From contig DHDL01000023.1 of assembly GCA_002399345.1 (NCBI GenBank), positions 5,794 to 27,053 of the forward strand: a stretch of DNA of 21,260 nt. The letters are read 5' to 3'. Below the pieces are notes generated by a model. That model had not been told where the DNA came from and made no database searches. It was given only the letters and a program-made list of their open reading frames with translations. Below are positions 7,897 to 14,948 of the stretch, piece after piece (the first letter of the stretch is position 1; each line of letters starts with the position of its first letter). This stretch comes from Thermoanaerobacterales bacterium UBA4877. GTDB taxonomy: Bacteria; Bacillota; Thermoanaerobacteria; Thermoanaerobacterales; UBA4877. The position numbers and the translations under genes are program-made.

Positions 7897-7924
7897 ATTA
7901 TATCAGTTAAGAGGACCCTTTCAA
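7897..7924 (-). promoter_or_regulatory. Promoter of radA
   Basis: Minus strand TTGAAA (7924-7919), 16-nt spacer, extended -10 TGATATAAT (TATAAT at 7902-7897). The transcript start is near 7890, 36 nt upstream of the radA ATG. The -35 lies inside the inverted repeat that follows clpC. radA can thus be transcribed independently of CtsR control. Confidence 0.75.
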
Positions 7925-7945
7925 ATACCGAAAAGATCCTCTTAA
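7907..7945 (-). repeat. Inverted repeat between clpC and radA
   Basis: TTAAGAGGA (7907-7915) and TCCTCTTAA (7937-7945) form a perfect 9-bp stem. With wobble pairs the stem continues inward to about 14-15 bp in the minus-strand RNA. It begins 6 nt after the clpC stop. No T-tract follows, so it is at most a weak terminator. It may protect the 3' end of the clpC mRNA, and it overlaps the radA -35. Confidence 0.65.
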
Positions 7946-7950
7946 TGTTT

Positions 7951-10389
7951 CTATACGTTGGCTTTTTGTTTGTTTTTGAATATTAGTTTATTGTCTTCTA
8001 CCGATGCCACCACAGTATCTCCTGCTTTGACTTCACCCTTTAGCATAAGCTCGGACAGGGAATCTTCCACATGCTTTTGTATTGCTCTTTTTAGCGGCCT
8101 GGCTCCGTATGTCGGATCAAAACCTTCTTTCGCTAAATAATCTTTTGCTTTTGTAGTAAACTCTAAATTAATATTGTTTTGTTTAATTCTTTTGTTAACA
8201 TCTTTAAGCATTGTGTCTACTATTTGCTTAAGATCATTCATACTCAGCTGACGGAAAACAATCACATCGTCAACCCTGTTTAAAAACTCAGGTTTGAAAG
8301 TCCTCTTAAGTTCATCCAGTACTTTCTCTTTCATATTCTCATAATCACTGAGACCTTCGTCTTCTTTTGTGGAAAATCCTATGGTCTCCTGTTTCTTAAT
8401 TGTCTCTGCACCTACGTTGGATGTCATTATTATTATTGTATTTTTAAAGTCAACCATTCTGCCCTGGCCGTCTGTCAACCTGCCGTCATCCAATATCTGC
8501 AATAATATATTGAACACATCAGGGTGTGCCTTCTCTATTTCATCAAACAGTACTACGGAATATGGTTTACGCCTTACCTTTTCAGTAAGCTGACCACCTT
8601 CTTCGTATCCTACATATCCCGGAGGTGAACCGATTAGTCTGGACACGCTGTATCTCTCCATATATTCCGACATATCCAACCTTATGATGGAATCCTCATC
8701 TCCGAACATCGCCTCAGCCAAAGACTTGGCCAGCTCGGTTTTACCAACTCCGGTTGGTCCCAGGAATATAAAGGAACCGATAGGCCTTTTTGGATCCTTA
8801 AGACCGACCCGCGCCCTTCTTATGGCACGTGATACAGCATCCACAGCTTCATCCTGTGATACAACCCTCTTATGGAGTATATTCTCAAGATTAAGGAGTC
8901 TGTCCGACTCTGCCTGGGTGAGGCTTTTCACCGGTATGCCCGTCCAGCTGGAGACAATATATGCTATGTCATCATCCGTTACACATTTGCCATTGGACAT
9001 GTTTTTTGTCTCCCATTTTTTCTTCTTGCCATCTATCTCATCTTTTATCTTATGCTCTTCATCTCTTACCTTAGCGGCCTTTTCAAACTCCTGAGAGCTT
9101 ATCGCTGCCTCCTTTTCATTTTGTAGTTCCCTAAGCTTATTCTCCATTTCTTTAATGTCGGGTGGAGCAACATATGACTGAAGCCGTGCTCTGGATGCAG
9201 CCTCATCCATAAGATCAATAGCCTTATCCGGAAGATATCTGTCATTGATATATCGTGAGGAGAGCTTTGCAGCTGCCTCCAACGCACTGTCTTCTATCTT
9301 TACACGATGATGTGCTTCATATTTGTCCCTAAGGCCCTTTAGTATTTCTATGGTCTCTTCCACCGTGGGTTCTCCAACCATTATCGGCTGGAACCTGCGC
9401 TCCAATGCAGAGTCTTTTTCCACATATTTTCTATATTCATCAGTGGTTGTAGCCCCAACCATTTGAATTTCACCACGGGCCAGTGCCGGTTTTAATATGT
9501 TTGAAGCATCGATTGCTCCCTCTGCCGCACCGGCACCAATGATGGTATGCATCTCATCTACAAAAAGTATTATATTTTGTGATTTGATTACCTCATTTAC
9601 AACACTTTTAAGTCGTTCCTCAAATTCGCCTCTGTATTTTGCACCGGCCACCAAAGAAGACAGATCCAACGTGACCACTCTCTTGTCATTCAAAAGTTCC
9701 GGAACATTTCCTTCCACTATCTGCTGGGCCAGGCCCTCGACAATAGCGGTTTTTCCAACACCGGGGTCACCGATAAGGCACGGATTGTTTTTGGTCCTTC
9801 TGGATAGCACCTGTATTACTCTCTGTGTCTCTTTTTGCCTACCTATAACAGGATCCAGCTTACCATCCCTGGCCATCTCCGTTAAGTCTCTACCATACTG
9901 ATCAACATTGGGAGTACTGCCCCCCTTGCCTTTTTTAGCCGATGATCCGGGTTCTTGTGATAACATCTTCGTAACTTCTTCTCTTGCACGATTTAAGTCG
10001 ATACCCATCTCCATAAGTACCCTGGCGGCCACACCCTCACCTTCTCTTAAAAGTCCAAGGAATATATGCTCCGTACCTACATAATTATGTCCCAGCCGCC
10101 TTGCCTCAACAAAACTAAGCTCCAATATCCTTTTTGCACGCGGTGTATAGCCTACCACATCCGTCGGCATGGCACCCACTCCAACAAGGCTCTCTATACG
10201 TTCTCTAACATCATCATACTGAGCGCCAAGATTGTGAAGAGCCTGAGCAGCCACTCCGTCATTCTCTTTCAAAAGACCAAGCAGTATATGCTCTGTCCCT
10301 ATATAATTGTGGTTTAAATCCTGAGCCTGTTCGTTAGCTAATATTAATACCTTCTGAGCTCTTTCAGTAAATCTTCCTCCGAACATCAT
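7951..10389 (-). CDS. clpC: ATP-dependent Clp protease ATPase subunit ClpC (Hsp100)
   Basis: 812 aa. Two Clp-N repeats (about 1-140). AAA+ domain 1 with Walker A GDPGVGKT (207-214) and Walker B LFVDE (275-279). The UVR-containing middle domain (about 420-460, [12 protein letters not shown]) is the hallmark of ClpC and the docking site for adaptors such as MecA and McsB. AAA+ domain 2 has Walker A GPTGVGKT (544-551). It unfolds substrates, including arginine-phosphorylated proteins, for ClpP. The start is the first ATG of the pair (MMFGGRF), with GGAGGTG 8 nt upstream. That Shine-Dalgarno is made of the last codons of mcsB, and the genes are 5 nt apart. Regulated by CtsR through the operon promoter. 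Confidence 0.97.
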   Translation of the reverse strand: MMFGGRFTERAQKVLILANEQAQDLNHNYIGTEHILLGLLKENDGVAAQALHNLGAQYDDVRERIESLVGVGAMPTDVVGYTPRAKRILELSFVEARRLGHNYVGTEHIFLGLLREGEGVAARVLMEMGIDLNRAREEVTKMLSQEPGSSAKKGKGGSTPNVDQYGRDLTEMARDGKLDPVIGRQKETQRVIQVLSRRTKNNPCLIGDPGVGKTAIVEGLAQQIVEGNVPELLNDKRVVTLDLSSLVAGAKYRGEFEERLKSVVNEVIKSQNIILFVDEMHTIIGAGAAEGAIDASNILKPALARGEIQMVGATTTDEYRKYVEKDSALERRFQPIMVGEPTVEETIEILKGLRDKYEAHHRVKIEDSALEAAAKLSSRYINDRYLPDKAIDLMDEAASRARLQSYVAPPDIKEMENKLRELQNEKEAAISSQEFEKAAKVRDEEHKIKDEIDGKKKKWETKNMSNGKCVTDDDIAYIVSSWTGIPVKSLTQAESDRLLNLENILHKRVVSQDEAVDAVSRAIRRARVGLKDPKRPIGSFIFLGPTGVGKTELAKSLAEAMFGDEDSIIRLDMSEYMERYSVSRLIGSPPGYVGYEEGGQLTEKVRRKPYSVVLFDEIEKAHPDVFNILLQILDDGRLTDGQGRMVDFKNTIIIMTSNVGAETIKKQETIGFSTKEDEGLSDYENMKEKVLDELKRTFKPEFLNRVDDVIVFRQLSMNDLKQIVDTMLKDVNKRIKQNNINLEFTTKAKDYLAKEGFDPTYGARPLKRAIQKHVEDSLSELMLKGEVKAGDTVVASVEDNKLIFKNKQKANV

Positions 10390-10394
10390 AATTT

Positions 10395-11426
10395 TTACAC
10401 CTCCGTTTTACTTAATGCGCTTTTTACATATTCTGCCCTTTTACAGTCTCTCTCACTAGGCGACAGTTTGGACTTGTATATAAGCTGCAAATTAGCTGGT
10501 CTAATCATTATCAAAAGTTTATCCAGAACTGCAAGTGGCACTTCTATTATGCCCATGTTCACACCCATACGTACGTCCGAGAGCAATTTAAGTGCCTCAT
10601 CAGAAGTAAGCACACGTGCATTAGTCAAAAGACCGTATGAACGCCAGACAATATCCTCTACCTGTACGCGCGAGTTTTTCAAAAGTGCATCCCTGGTTGT
10701 CCGCTCTGCATTTAAAGTCTCCTTGACCAGACCATTTAAGTTTTCAATAATCTCTATCTCCGGCTTGCCTATAGTCACCTGATTAGACAGCTGGAAAATA
10801 TCTCCTAAAGCCTGTGATCCTTCGCCATATATACCTCTTGCTGTTACGCCCAATTTCGTAATGCCGTCAATTACACTCTTCATATTACCCGTCTTAACTA
10901 AAACGGGAAGGTGCATCATAACCGACACCCTCATCCCGCTGCCGATGTTTGTAGGACAAGCGGTGATATATCCCAACTCTTTGTCAAAAGCATATGACAC
11001 ATTTTCCTCCAGCAAATCATCAACTTTATCTGCCAGATCCCAGGTCTTTTCTAAATCAAGCCCTGCAGAAAAACATTGAATTCTTATATGGTCCTCCTCA
11101 TTTATCATAATGGAAATAGAATTGTCATCTTTCAGTATTAAAGCACCCTTTTCATAGTCTTGCGCAAGTTCGGGACTTATAAGGTGTTTTTCCACCAATG
11201 CCTGGCGGCTTATGTCATCCATCTTACCTAAATCAACGAATTCAAGATTAGGGGAAAGAGCATTTCCATTGTCCAATAAGGCGTTTTTACATCTCTTAAC
11301 AGAAGTATTCGCTTTGTCTTTATCCATTATACCAGGAAAAGGCAAATCATCAAAATTTCTTGCCAGCCTAATTCTGCTGCTGAGTACGACATCACCTTCC
11401 GGGCCATTGTCTTCAAACCAGCTCAT
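10395..11426 (-). CDS. mcsB: Protein arginine kinase McsB
   Basis: 343 aa, slightly shorter than the Bacillus protein. ATP:guanido phosphotransferase fold with SSRIRLARN (16-24), NEEDHIRIQ (109-117) and [12 protein letters not shown] (155-166, reactive-type Cys157). The C-terminal RDCKRA (326-331) fits the RDxxRA phosphoarginine-binding motif known to activate McsB allosterically. It marks proteins with phosphoarginine for ClpCP and phosphorylates CtsR. Ribosome binding: AGGAG, overlapping the mcsA stop region, 12 nt after mcsA. Confidence 0.96.
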   Translation of the reverse strand: MSWFEDNGPEGDVVLSSRIRLARNFDDLPFPGIMDKDKANTSVKRCKNALLDNGNALSPNLEFVDLGKMDDISRQALVEKHLISPELAQDYEKGALILKDDNSISIMINEEDHIRIQCFSAGLDLEKTWDLADKVDDLLEENVSYAFDKELGYITACPTNIGSGMRVSVMMHLPVLVKTGNMKSVIDGITKLGVTARGIYGEGSQALGDIFQLSNQVTIGKPEIEIIENLNGLVKETLNAERTTRDALLKNSRVQVEDIVWRSYGLLTNARVLTSDEALKLLSDVRMGVNMGIIEVPLAVLDKLLIMIRPANLQLIYKSKLSPSERDCKRAEYVKSALSKTEV

Positions 11427-11438
11427 ATATTATCACTC

Positions 11439-11990
11439 CTATCCATCCAATTTCTTTTCAAGTTCCTTTATCTTATCTCTTAGCTGTGCAGCTGTTTCGA
11501 ATTCTTCCTTTTTGACTGATGCATTCATCTGGTTTTTTAAATCCTTAATTTCACGTTTTACACGTAAATCTCCGCCTTTTCTGCGGGGTACCTTTCCAAC
11601 ATGAGAGTTGCTTCCATGTATCCTTTTAATAAGCGGGCTTAACCTATCCCTAAAAATAACATAACAACCCGGGCATCCTAAAAAACCTGTCTTCATAAAA
11701 TCGGAATAGTTTCTGCCGCAGTACTTACATTTTAAGTCCGTCTCATTCTCTTCATCCGGTGTGCCCATAAAGCCTGACAAAAAGTTTCCCAGCCCGAATG
11801 GTTCTGCAAACATCCCCGTATTAAAAAGTGACTGTCCAAAATCGTTCAACATTCCTTGAAAGCTTTCTCCCATAGATGCGCCAATCTCTCTGGCACATTC
11901 TGAACATATATGCATCTCCGAGCTTACGCCGTTAATTGTCTGAGTATAATGAACCGTAGCTGGATTCTTACCACATCTCTCACAAAGCAT
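11439..11990 (-). CDS. mcsA: McsA, zinc-finger activator of McsB
   Basis: 183 aa. Two four-cysteine zinc modules: C3, C6, C29, C32 and C88, C91, C106, C109. The C-terminal UVR motif (about 147-182, EFETAAQLRDKIKELEKKL) is like the one in ClpC. Known to stimulate McsB kinase and bind CtsR. GGAGGGG ribosome-binding site overlapping the ctsR stop; 11-nt gap to ctsR. The linker 45-80 is rich in Phe and Gly. Confidence 0.95.
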   Translation of the reverse strand: MLCERCGKNPATVHYTQTINGVSSEMHICSECAREIGASMGESFQGMLNDFGQSLFNTGMFAEPFGLGNFLSGFMGTPDEENETDLKCKYCGRNYSDFMKTGFLGCPGCYVIFRDRLSPLIKRIHGSNSHVGKVPRRKGGDLRVKREIKDLKNQMNASVKKEEFETAAQLRDKIKELEKKLDG

Positions 11991-12001
11991 AACAACCCCT
12001 C

Positions 12002-12475
12002 CTAATTATTACAAAATTTAATCAATGTGAGGAAAATAGACTTCACAATATTTGCTCTTAACTCATCGCGTGGCTTACGGTCGATATTACCGAGAACCTT
12101 ATCGCTTACAATATTCTTCAAAATACTATGTGTTTTTTCATCTATTAAGTTCTGTTCAAGCAGACCGTCGATATATGCGAATGCAATTTGCTGTCCCATA
12201 TCAACTCCCATTTTTTTAGACAACATCTGAGACAGATAGCTGTCTTCATCAACACTAGCCTTAAATATCCTCACATATCCGCCGCCTCCCCGTTTACTTT
12301 CTATATAATAGCCCCTTTCATAGGTAAAACGGGTTTCAAGAACGTAATTTATTTGGGATGGAGCACATTTAAAATAATTGGCTAATTCATTGCGTTGAAT
12401 TTCAACAAAATTTCCTTCATTTATTTCAAGCATCTGCTTGATAAAGCTCTCGATAATATCACTGAGCTTCGCCAC
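12002..12475 (-). CDS. ctsR: Transcriptional repressor of class III heat-shock genes CtsR
   Basis: 157 aa. Winged helix-turn-helix at about 28-60, with the glycine-rich wing KRGGGGYVRI (61-70). Arg62 is the wing arginine whose phosphorylation or heat sensitivity releases DNA in characterised CtsR proteins. The C-terminal half is the dimerisation/regulatory domain. It starts with GTG (12475-12473), preceded by GGGGTGA at good spacing; an ATG two bases away is out of frame. Autoregulated: a CtsR box lies 23 nt upstream, at the promoter. First gene of ctsR-mcsA-mcsB-clpC. Confidence 0.95.
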   Translation of the reverse strand: MAKLSDIIESFIKQMLEINEGNFVEIQRNELANYFKCAPSQINYVLETRFTYERGYYIESKRGGGGYVRIFKASVDEDSYLSQMLSKKMGVDMGQQIAFAYIDGLLEQNLIDEKTHSILKNIVSDKVLGNIDRKPRDELRANIVKSIFLTLIKFCNN

Positions 12476-12497
12476 ATCATTTCACCCCATTTTTGTC

Positions 12498-12514
12498 TTT
12501 GACTTTCTTTGACC
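12498..12514 (-). promoter_or_regulatory. CtsR operator
   Basis: Minus strand GGTCAAAGAAAGTCAAA matches the CtsR consensus [A/G]GTCAAANAN[A/G]GTCAAA at every fixed position. It lies just downstream of the predicted transcript start (near 12517), where repressor binding would block initiation of the clp operon. Confidence 0.93.
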
Positions 12515-12523
12515 TTTAGTATT

Positions 12524-12552
12524 ATTTTAAAACAGGTATACACATATGTAAA
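12524..12552 (-). promoter_or_regulatory. Promoter of the ctsR-mcsA-mcsB-clpC operon
   Basis: Minus strand TTTACA (12552-12547), 17-nt spacer, TAAAAT (12529-12524): 5/6 matches in each hexamer. The CtsR box begins about 10 nt downstream of the -10. Confidence 0.8.
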
Positions 12553-12617
12553 ACTAAATAAATTTAAATGGCAAACCTATTTCCTTGCTTATGCTTGATT
12601 ATCTCATTTAATCTCAA

Positions 12618-12652
12618 TAAATCATAGAAAAGCGTAGTTATTCACTACGCTT
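12618..12652 (-). terminator. Terminator after the small-gene pair
   Basis: Minus strand AAGCGTAGT, loop GAATA, ACTACGCTT (9-bp stem, 12652-12630), then TTTCTATGATTT. The T-tract is interrupted, so strength is moderate. The first arm starts within the stop codon of the 69-aa gene. It separates this pair from the clp operon promoter. Confidence 0.65.
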
Positions 12653-12860
12653 ATTCATCATCTTCGGGATCCGTATCCGGATCGGTATCGGCATCAAACC
12701 CGGGATTTTCCTCCTTAGAAATCTCCTCCATGTATTTAGCGCGCCGTCTCATTACATTGGGACTGGTCCACTTATAAAAACTGGGGACAAATTCACCAAA
12801 TGCATTTTCCGGGGTTATACGTTTTTTGGTATTTCTACTTAAATCCTTTTTCTTTGGCAT
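12651..12860 (-). CDS. Hypothetical 69-aa polyampholyte protein
   Basis: Not recognised. From the ATG at 12860, which has AAAGGAGG 7-8 nt upstream. The open frame extends 27 codons further upstream, but those codons lie within the preceding gene. The N-terminus is very basic (MPKKKDLSRNTKKR). The centre is aromatic (FGEFVPSFYKW) and is followed by RRRAKYMEE. The tail is almost purely acidic with a short DTDP repeat (DADTDPDTDPEDDE). No cysteine, signal peptide or membrane segment. The charge segregation suggests binding to nucleic acid or a basic partner, which is inference only. The start lies 26 nt inside the preceding gene, implying translational coupling. Confidence 0.72.
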   Translation of the reverse strand: MPKKKDLSRNTKKRITPENAFGEFVPSFYKWTSPNVMRRRAKYMEEISKEENPGFDADTDPDTDPEDDE

Positions 12861-13101
12861 CAGAGAACCTCCTTTTATGAGCCGTAATAGTATAAGTCTT
12901 GCCATCGTTTGTAGTTTTAGGCGAAAATTCATAATTTCCATTTTCTAATATACTATAAATATTATATGCATCCACTGAATCATTACTGTCGATGTTTATT
13001 ATAAGCTCATCTTCATCGGAGGCATTCTCCACAACATCCTTTACCTTGACACCGTCTAGTACCGGATTAAAATCACCCAAATTAACTGTTATAGTAGACA
13101 T
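12835..13101 (-). CDS. Hypothetical 88-aa protein with a TusA-like fold pattern but no catalytic cysteine
   Basis: Starts at ATG 13101 with GGAGGGTGG upstream; a GTG three codons earlier lies in the Shine-Dalgarno and is unlikely. Predicted order is beta (TITVNLGD), helix (GVKVKDVVENA), beta (ELIINIDSND), helix (SVDAYNIYSILENGN), then a beta hairpin (YEFSPKT...KTYTITAHKR). This resembles TusA/SirA-like proteins. The usual CPxP cysteine position would be N12-P13, and the protein contains no cysteine, so sulfur transfer is not expected. The assignment is a fold guess, not a recognised homology. The ribosome-binding site and start codon form one arm of a perfect 15-bp inverted repeat. Overlaps the next gene by 26 nt. 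Confidence 0.72.
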   Translation of the reverse strand: MSTITVNLGDFNPVLDGVKVKDVVENASDEDELIINIDSNDSVDAYNIYSILENGNYEFSPKTTNDGKTYTITAHKRRFSDAKEKGFK

Positions 13102-13151
13102 ATAAACCACCCTCCTGAATTTTATTGTTTACAGTAAGGGTGGTTTATATG
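13099..13151 (-). promoter_or_regulatory. 15-bp inverted repeat covering the Shine-Dalgarno and start codon of the 88-aa gene
   Basis: CATATAAACCACCCT (13099-13113 on plus) and AGGGTGGTTTATATG (13137-13151 on plus) are exact reverse complements, 23 nt apart. An extra CTG/CAG pairing lies just inside. In minus-strand RNA the 3' arm contains GGAGGGTGG-type ribosome binding and ends exactly with the AUG. If transcription starts upstream, initiation would be sequestered. Alternatively a TATAAA in the distal arm is a -10 and the repeat is a DNA operator. Confidence 0.75.
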
Positions 13152-13190
13152 CTAAAAAAATAATTTGAAAAATTTGCCTGAATTAAGCAA

Positions 13191-14633
13191 TTAATATGCT
13201 CTAGCAAATACGACCTTTTTTGTAGCCTTCTTCCCACAGCATATACAATTTCCATCCGGCTCGCTGTCTTCAAAAGGTATACATCTTATTGTTGCCATAG
13301 TCTTTTCCTTTATTGCAAGCTCACACTCGGTACTCCCGCACCAGTTAGCCTTTACAAAACCTTTCTTATCCTCCAATACATCTTTGAATTCATCAAAATT
13401 ATGCACAGTATGTGTATTTTCCTCTGTAAATGACTTTGCCTGATTATACATATTTTTTTGTATATCTTCCAACAGTTTGCCGACTGTTTCATACAGCTCA
13501 TCCTGTGATACAGAGGTTTTTTCGCCATTGTCCCTTCTTACCAATACAACCTGATTCTTCTTTACATCTCTAGGACCGATCTCTATTCTCAAAGGCACGC
13601 CTTTCATTTCATATTCACTAAATTTCCATCCGGGTGTCTTTTCATCATTCATATCCAACTCCACCCTGTATGCGCCCTTAAGCGTTTCTTTAAGCTTCTT
13701 AGCCCTGTCATATACTACCGCACTTTCTTTGCCCGGTATCGGAATAATTACTGCCTGTATCGGCGCTACTCTAGGTGGGAGCTTGAGCCCCTTGTTATCC
13801 CCGTGAGTCATTATAACAGCTCCGATAAGTCTGGTTGATACTCCCCATGACGTCTGCCAGACATACTTAAGCTGTCCGTCTTTATCTAAATACTGTATGT
13901 CAAACACCTCAGCAAAGTGCTGCCCTAGGTTATGCGACGTACCCGCCTGTAGTGCCTTGCCATCCTTCATGAGTGCTTCTATACAGTATGTTCTGAGCGC
14001 ACCGGCAAATTTCTCATTCTCTGTTTTTCTGCCTGCTATAACTGGAAGAGCCAACTCTGACTCCACAAAATCCCTGTAGACATCCAGCATCCGGAGTGTC
14101 TCCTGCTCTGCCTCTTTCTCAGTACTGTGAGCCGTATGGCCTTCCTGCCACAAAAACTCCGATGTACGCAGAAACGGCCGCGTGCTCTTTTCCCAGCGTA
14201 CAACATTAGCCCACTGGTTTATCAAAATCGGCAGGTCTCTCCAGGATTTTACCCATTTTGAATACATACTGCATATTATTGTCTCGGATGTTGGCCTAAC
14301 CGCCAGTCTTTCAGCAAGCTCCTCGTCACCTCCGTGAGTTACCCACGCTACCTCGGGTGCAAAACCTTCCACATGCTCAACTTCCTTGTTAAGCAGAGAT
14401 TCGGGAATAAAGAGAGGAAAATAAGCATTCTTGTGTCCGGTCTCCTTAAATCTTTTGTCCAGCAGGCTCTGCATATTTTCCCACAGTGCATATCCATACG
14501 GCCTGAATACAATACATCCCCTTACTGTAGTATAATCAGCCAGCTCCGTCTTAAGTATCGTATCAATATACCATTGTGAAAAATCTTTTTCCATTGGGGT
14601 TATTTCCTTTACAACCTGATCTTCATCAGTCAT
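13191..14633 (-). CDS. proS: Prolyl-tRNA synthetase (short, eukaryote/archaea-like type)
   Basis: 480 aa from ATG 14633, with AAAGGAAG upstream; nine further open codons upstream lack a start signal of that quality. Class II aminoacyl-tRNA synthetase. The core includes FRPYGYALWENMQ, motif 2 region RPFLRTSEFLWQEGHTAH and motif 3 region GVSTRLIGAVIMTHGD. An anticodon-binding domain follows. The C-terminal zinc-type domain has C432, C437, C463, C466 and the family-typical ending FARAY. It lacks the INS editing domain of the long bacterial form. Charges tRNA-Pro in the cytosol. Controlled by the T-box leader upstream. No convincing terminator follows the stop, so readthrough into the small-gene pair is possible. 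Confidence 0.96.
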   Translation of the reverse strand: MTDEDQVVKEITPMEKDFSQWYIDTILKTELADYTTVRGCIVFRPYGYALWENMQSLLDKRFKETGHKNAYFPLFIPESLLNKEVEHVEGFAPEVAWVTHGGDEELAERLAVRPTSETIICSMYSKWVKSWRDLPILINQWANVVRWEKSTRPFLRTSEFLWQEGHTAHSTEKEAEQETLRMLDVYRDFVESELALPVIAGRKTENEKFAGALRTYCIEALMKDGKALQAGTSHNLGQHFAEVFDIQYLDKDGQLKYVWQTSWGVSTRLIGAVIMTHGDNKGLKLPPRVAPIQAVIIPIPGKESAVVYDRAKKLKETLKGAYRVELDMNDEKTPGWKFSEYEMKGVPLRIEIGPRDVKKNQVVLVRRDNGEKTSVSQDELYETVGKLLEDIQKNMYNQAKSFTEENTHTVHNFDEFKDVLEDKKGFVKANWCGSTECELAIKEKTMATIRCIPFEDSEPDGNCICCGKKATKKVVFARAY

Positions 14634-14686
14634 CTTAGACTTCCTTTCTGCTCTATACAATATTTATTTTGTGCCGGGCTGATAAC

Positions 14687-14724
14687 AAAAAAGCCCTCCG
14701 TTCCCCTCATAGGGACGGAAGGCT
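14687..14724 (-). terminator. Regulated terminator of the proS T-box leader
   Basis: Minus strand AGCCTTCCGTCCC (14724-14712), short loop, GGGGAACGGAGGGCT, then TTTTTTG. The 5' arm immediately follows the T-box sequence, so this helix competes with the antiterminator as expected. Confidence 0.9.
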
Positions 14725-14909
14725 CCGCGGTACCACCCTTATTGGCATAACCCAGCTTAAACAGATAACGGTCACCCGGATGAGCTTATCGCTCTCAGCT
14801 ATAGGGATGGGATATAAATCACACGGCAACCGACCTTTCAGCTGCGGCAGGTTCTCTGTATACCAGTATTATTTATAGTTTCCCTGTCATCGCTTTCAAT
14901 ATATTCATA
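14687..14909 (-). ncRNA. T-box riboswitch (tRNA-Pro sensing) upstream of proS
   Basis: The invariant T-box AAGGGTGGTACCGCGG lies at 14740-14725 and is followed by the terminator. Stem I runs from GAAAGCGATGACAGGGA (near 14897) to the complementary UCCCUAUAGC (near 14800). The distal AGAGAACC and CTGAAAGG elements are present. The lower helix AGGGA/UCCCU and upper helix UAUAAAU/AUUUAUA flank an internal loop, UCCCA. That gives specifier CCC (14811-14809), followed by a purine, for proline. Uncharged tRNA-Pro would stabilise the antiterminator and allow proS transcription. Confidence 0.95.
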
Positions 14910-14915
14910 TTATAA

Positions 14916-14944
14916 ATATTATCATTCAGTCCCTATTTTGTCAA
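14916..14944 (-). promoter_or_regulatory. Promoter of the proS T-box transcript
   Basis: Minus strand TTGACA (14944-14939), 17-nt spacer, TAATAT (14921-14916) with an extended TGA before the -10. The -35 begins only 5 nt beyond the stop of the EF-G-like gene. Confidence 0.75.
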
Positions 14945-14948
14945 CGCC

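Noticed and set aside
12651..12700. GATCCGTATCCGGATCGG-like tandem pattern as a DNA repeat element.
   Set aside because: It is explained by the DTDP amino-acid repeat in the acidic tail of the 69-aa gene; too short and imperfect for a separate repeat.
13099..13151. The 15-bp inverted repeat as an intrinsic terminator for proS.
   Set aside because: On the minus strand the T-run lies before, not after, the hairpin, and the 3' arm contains the ribosome-binding site and start codon of the next gene.
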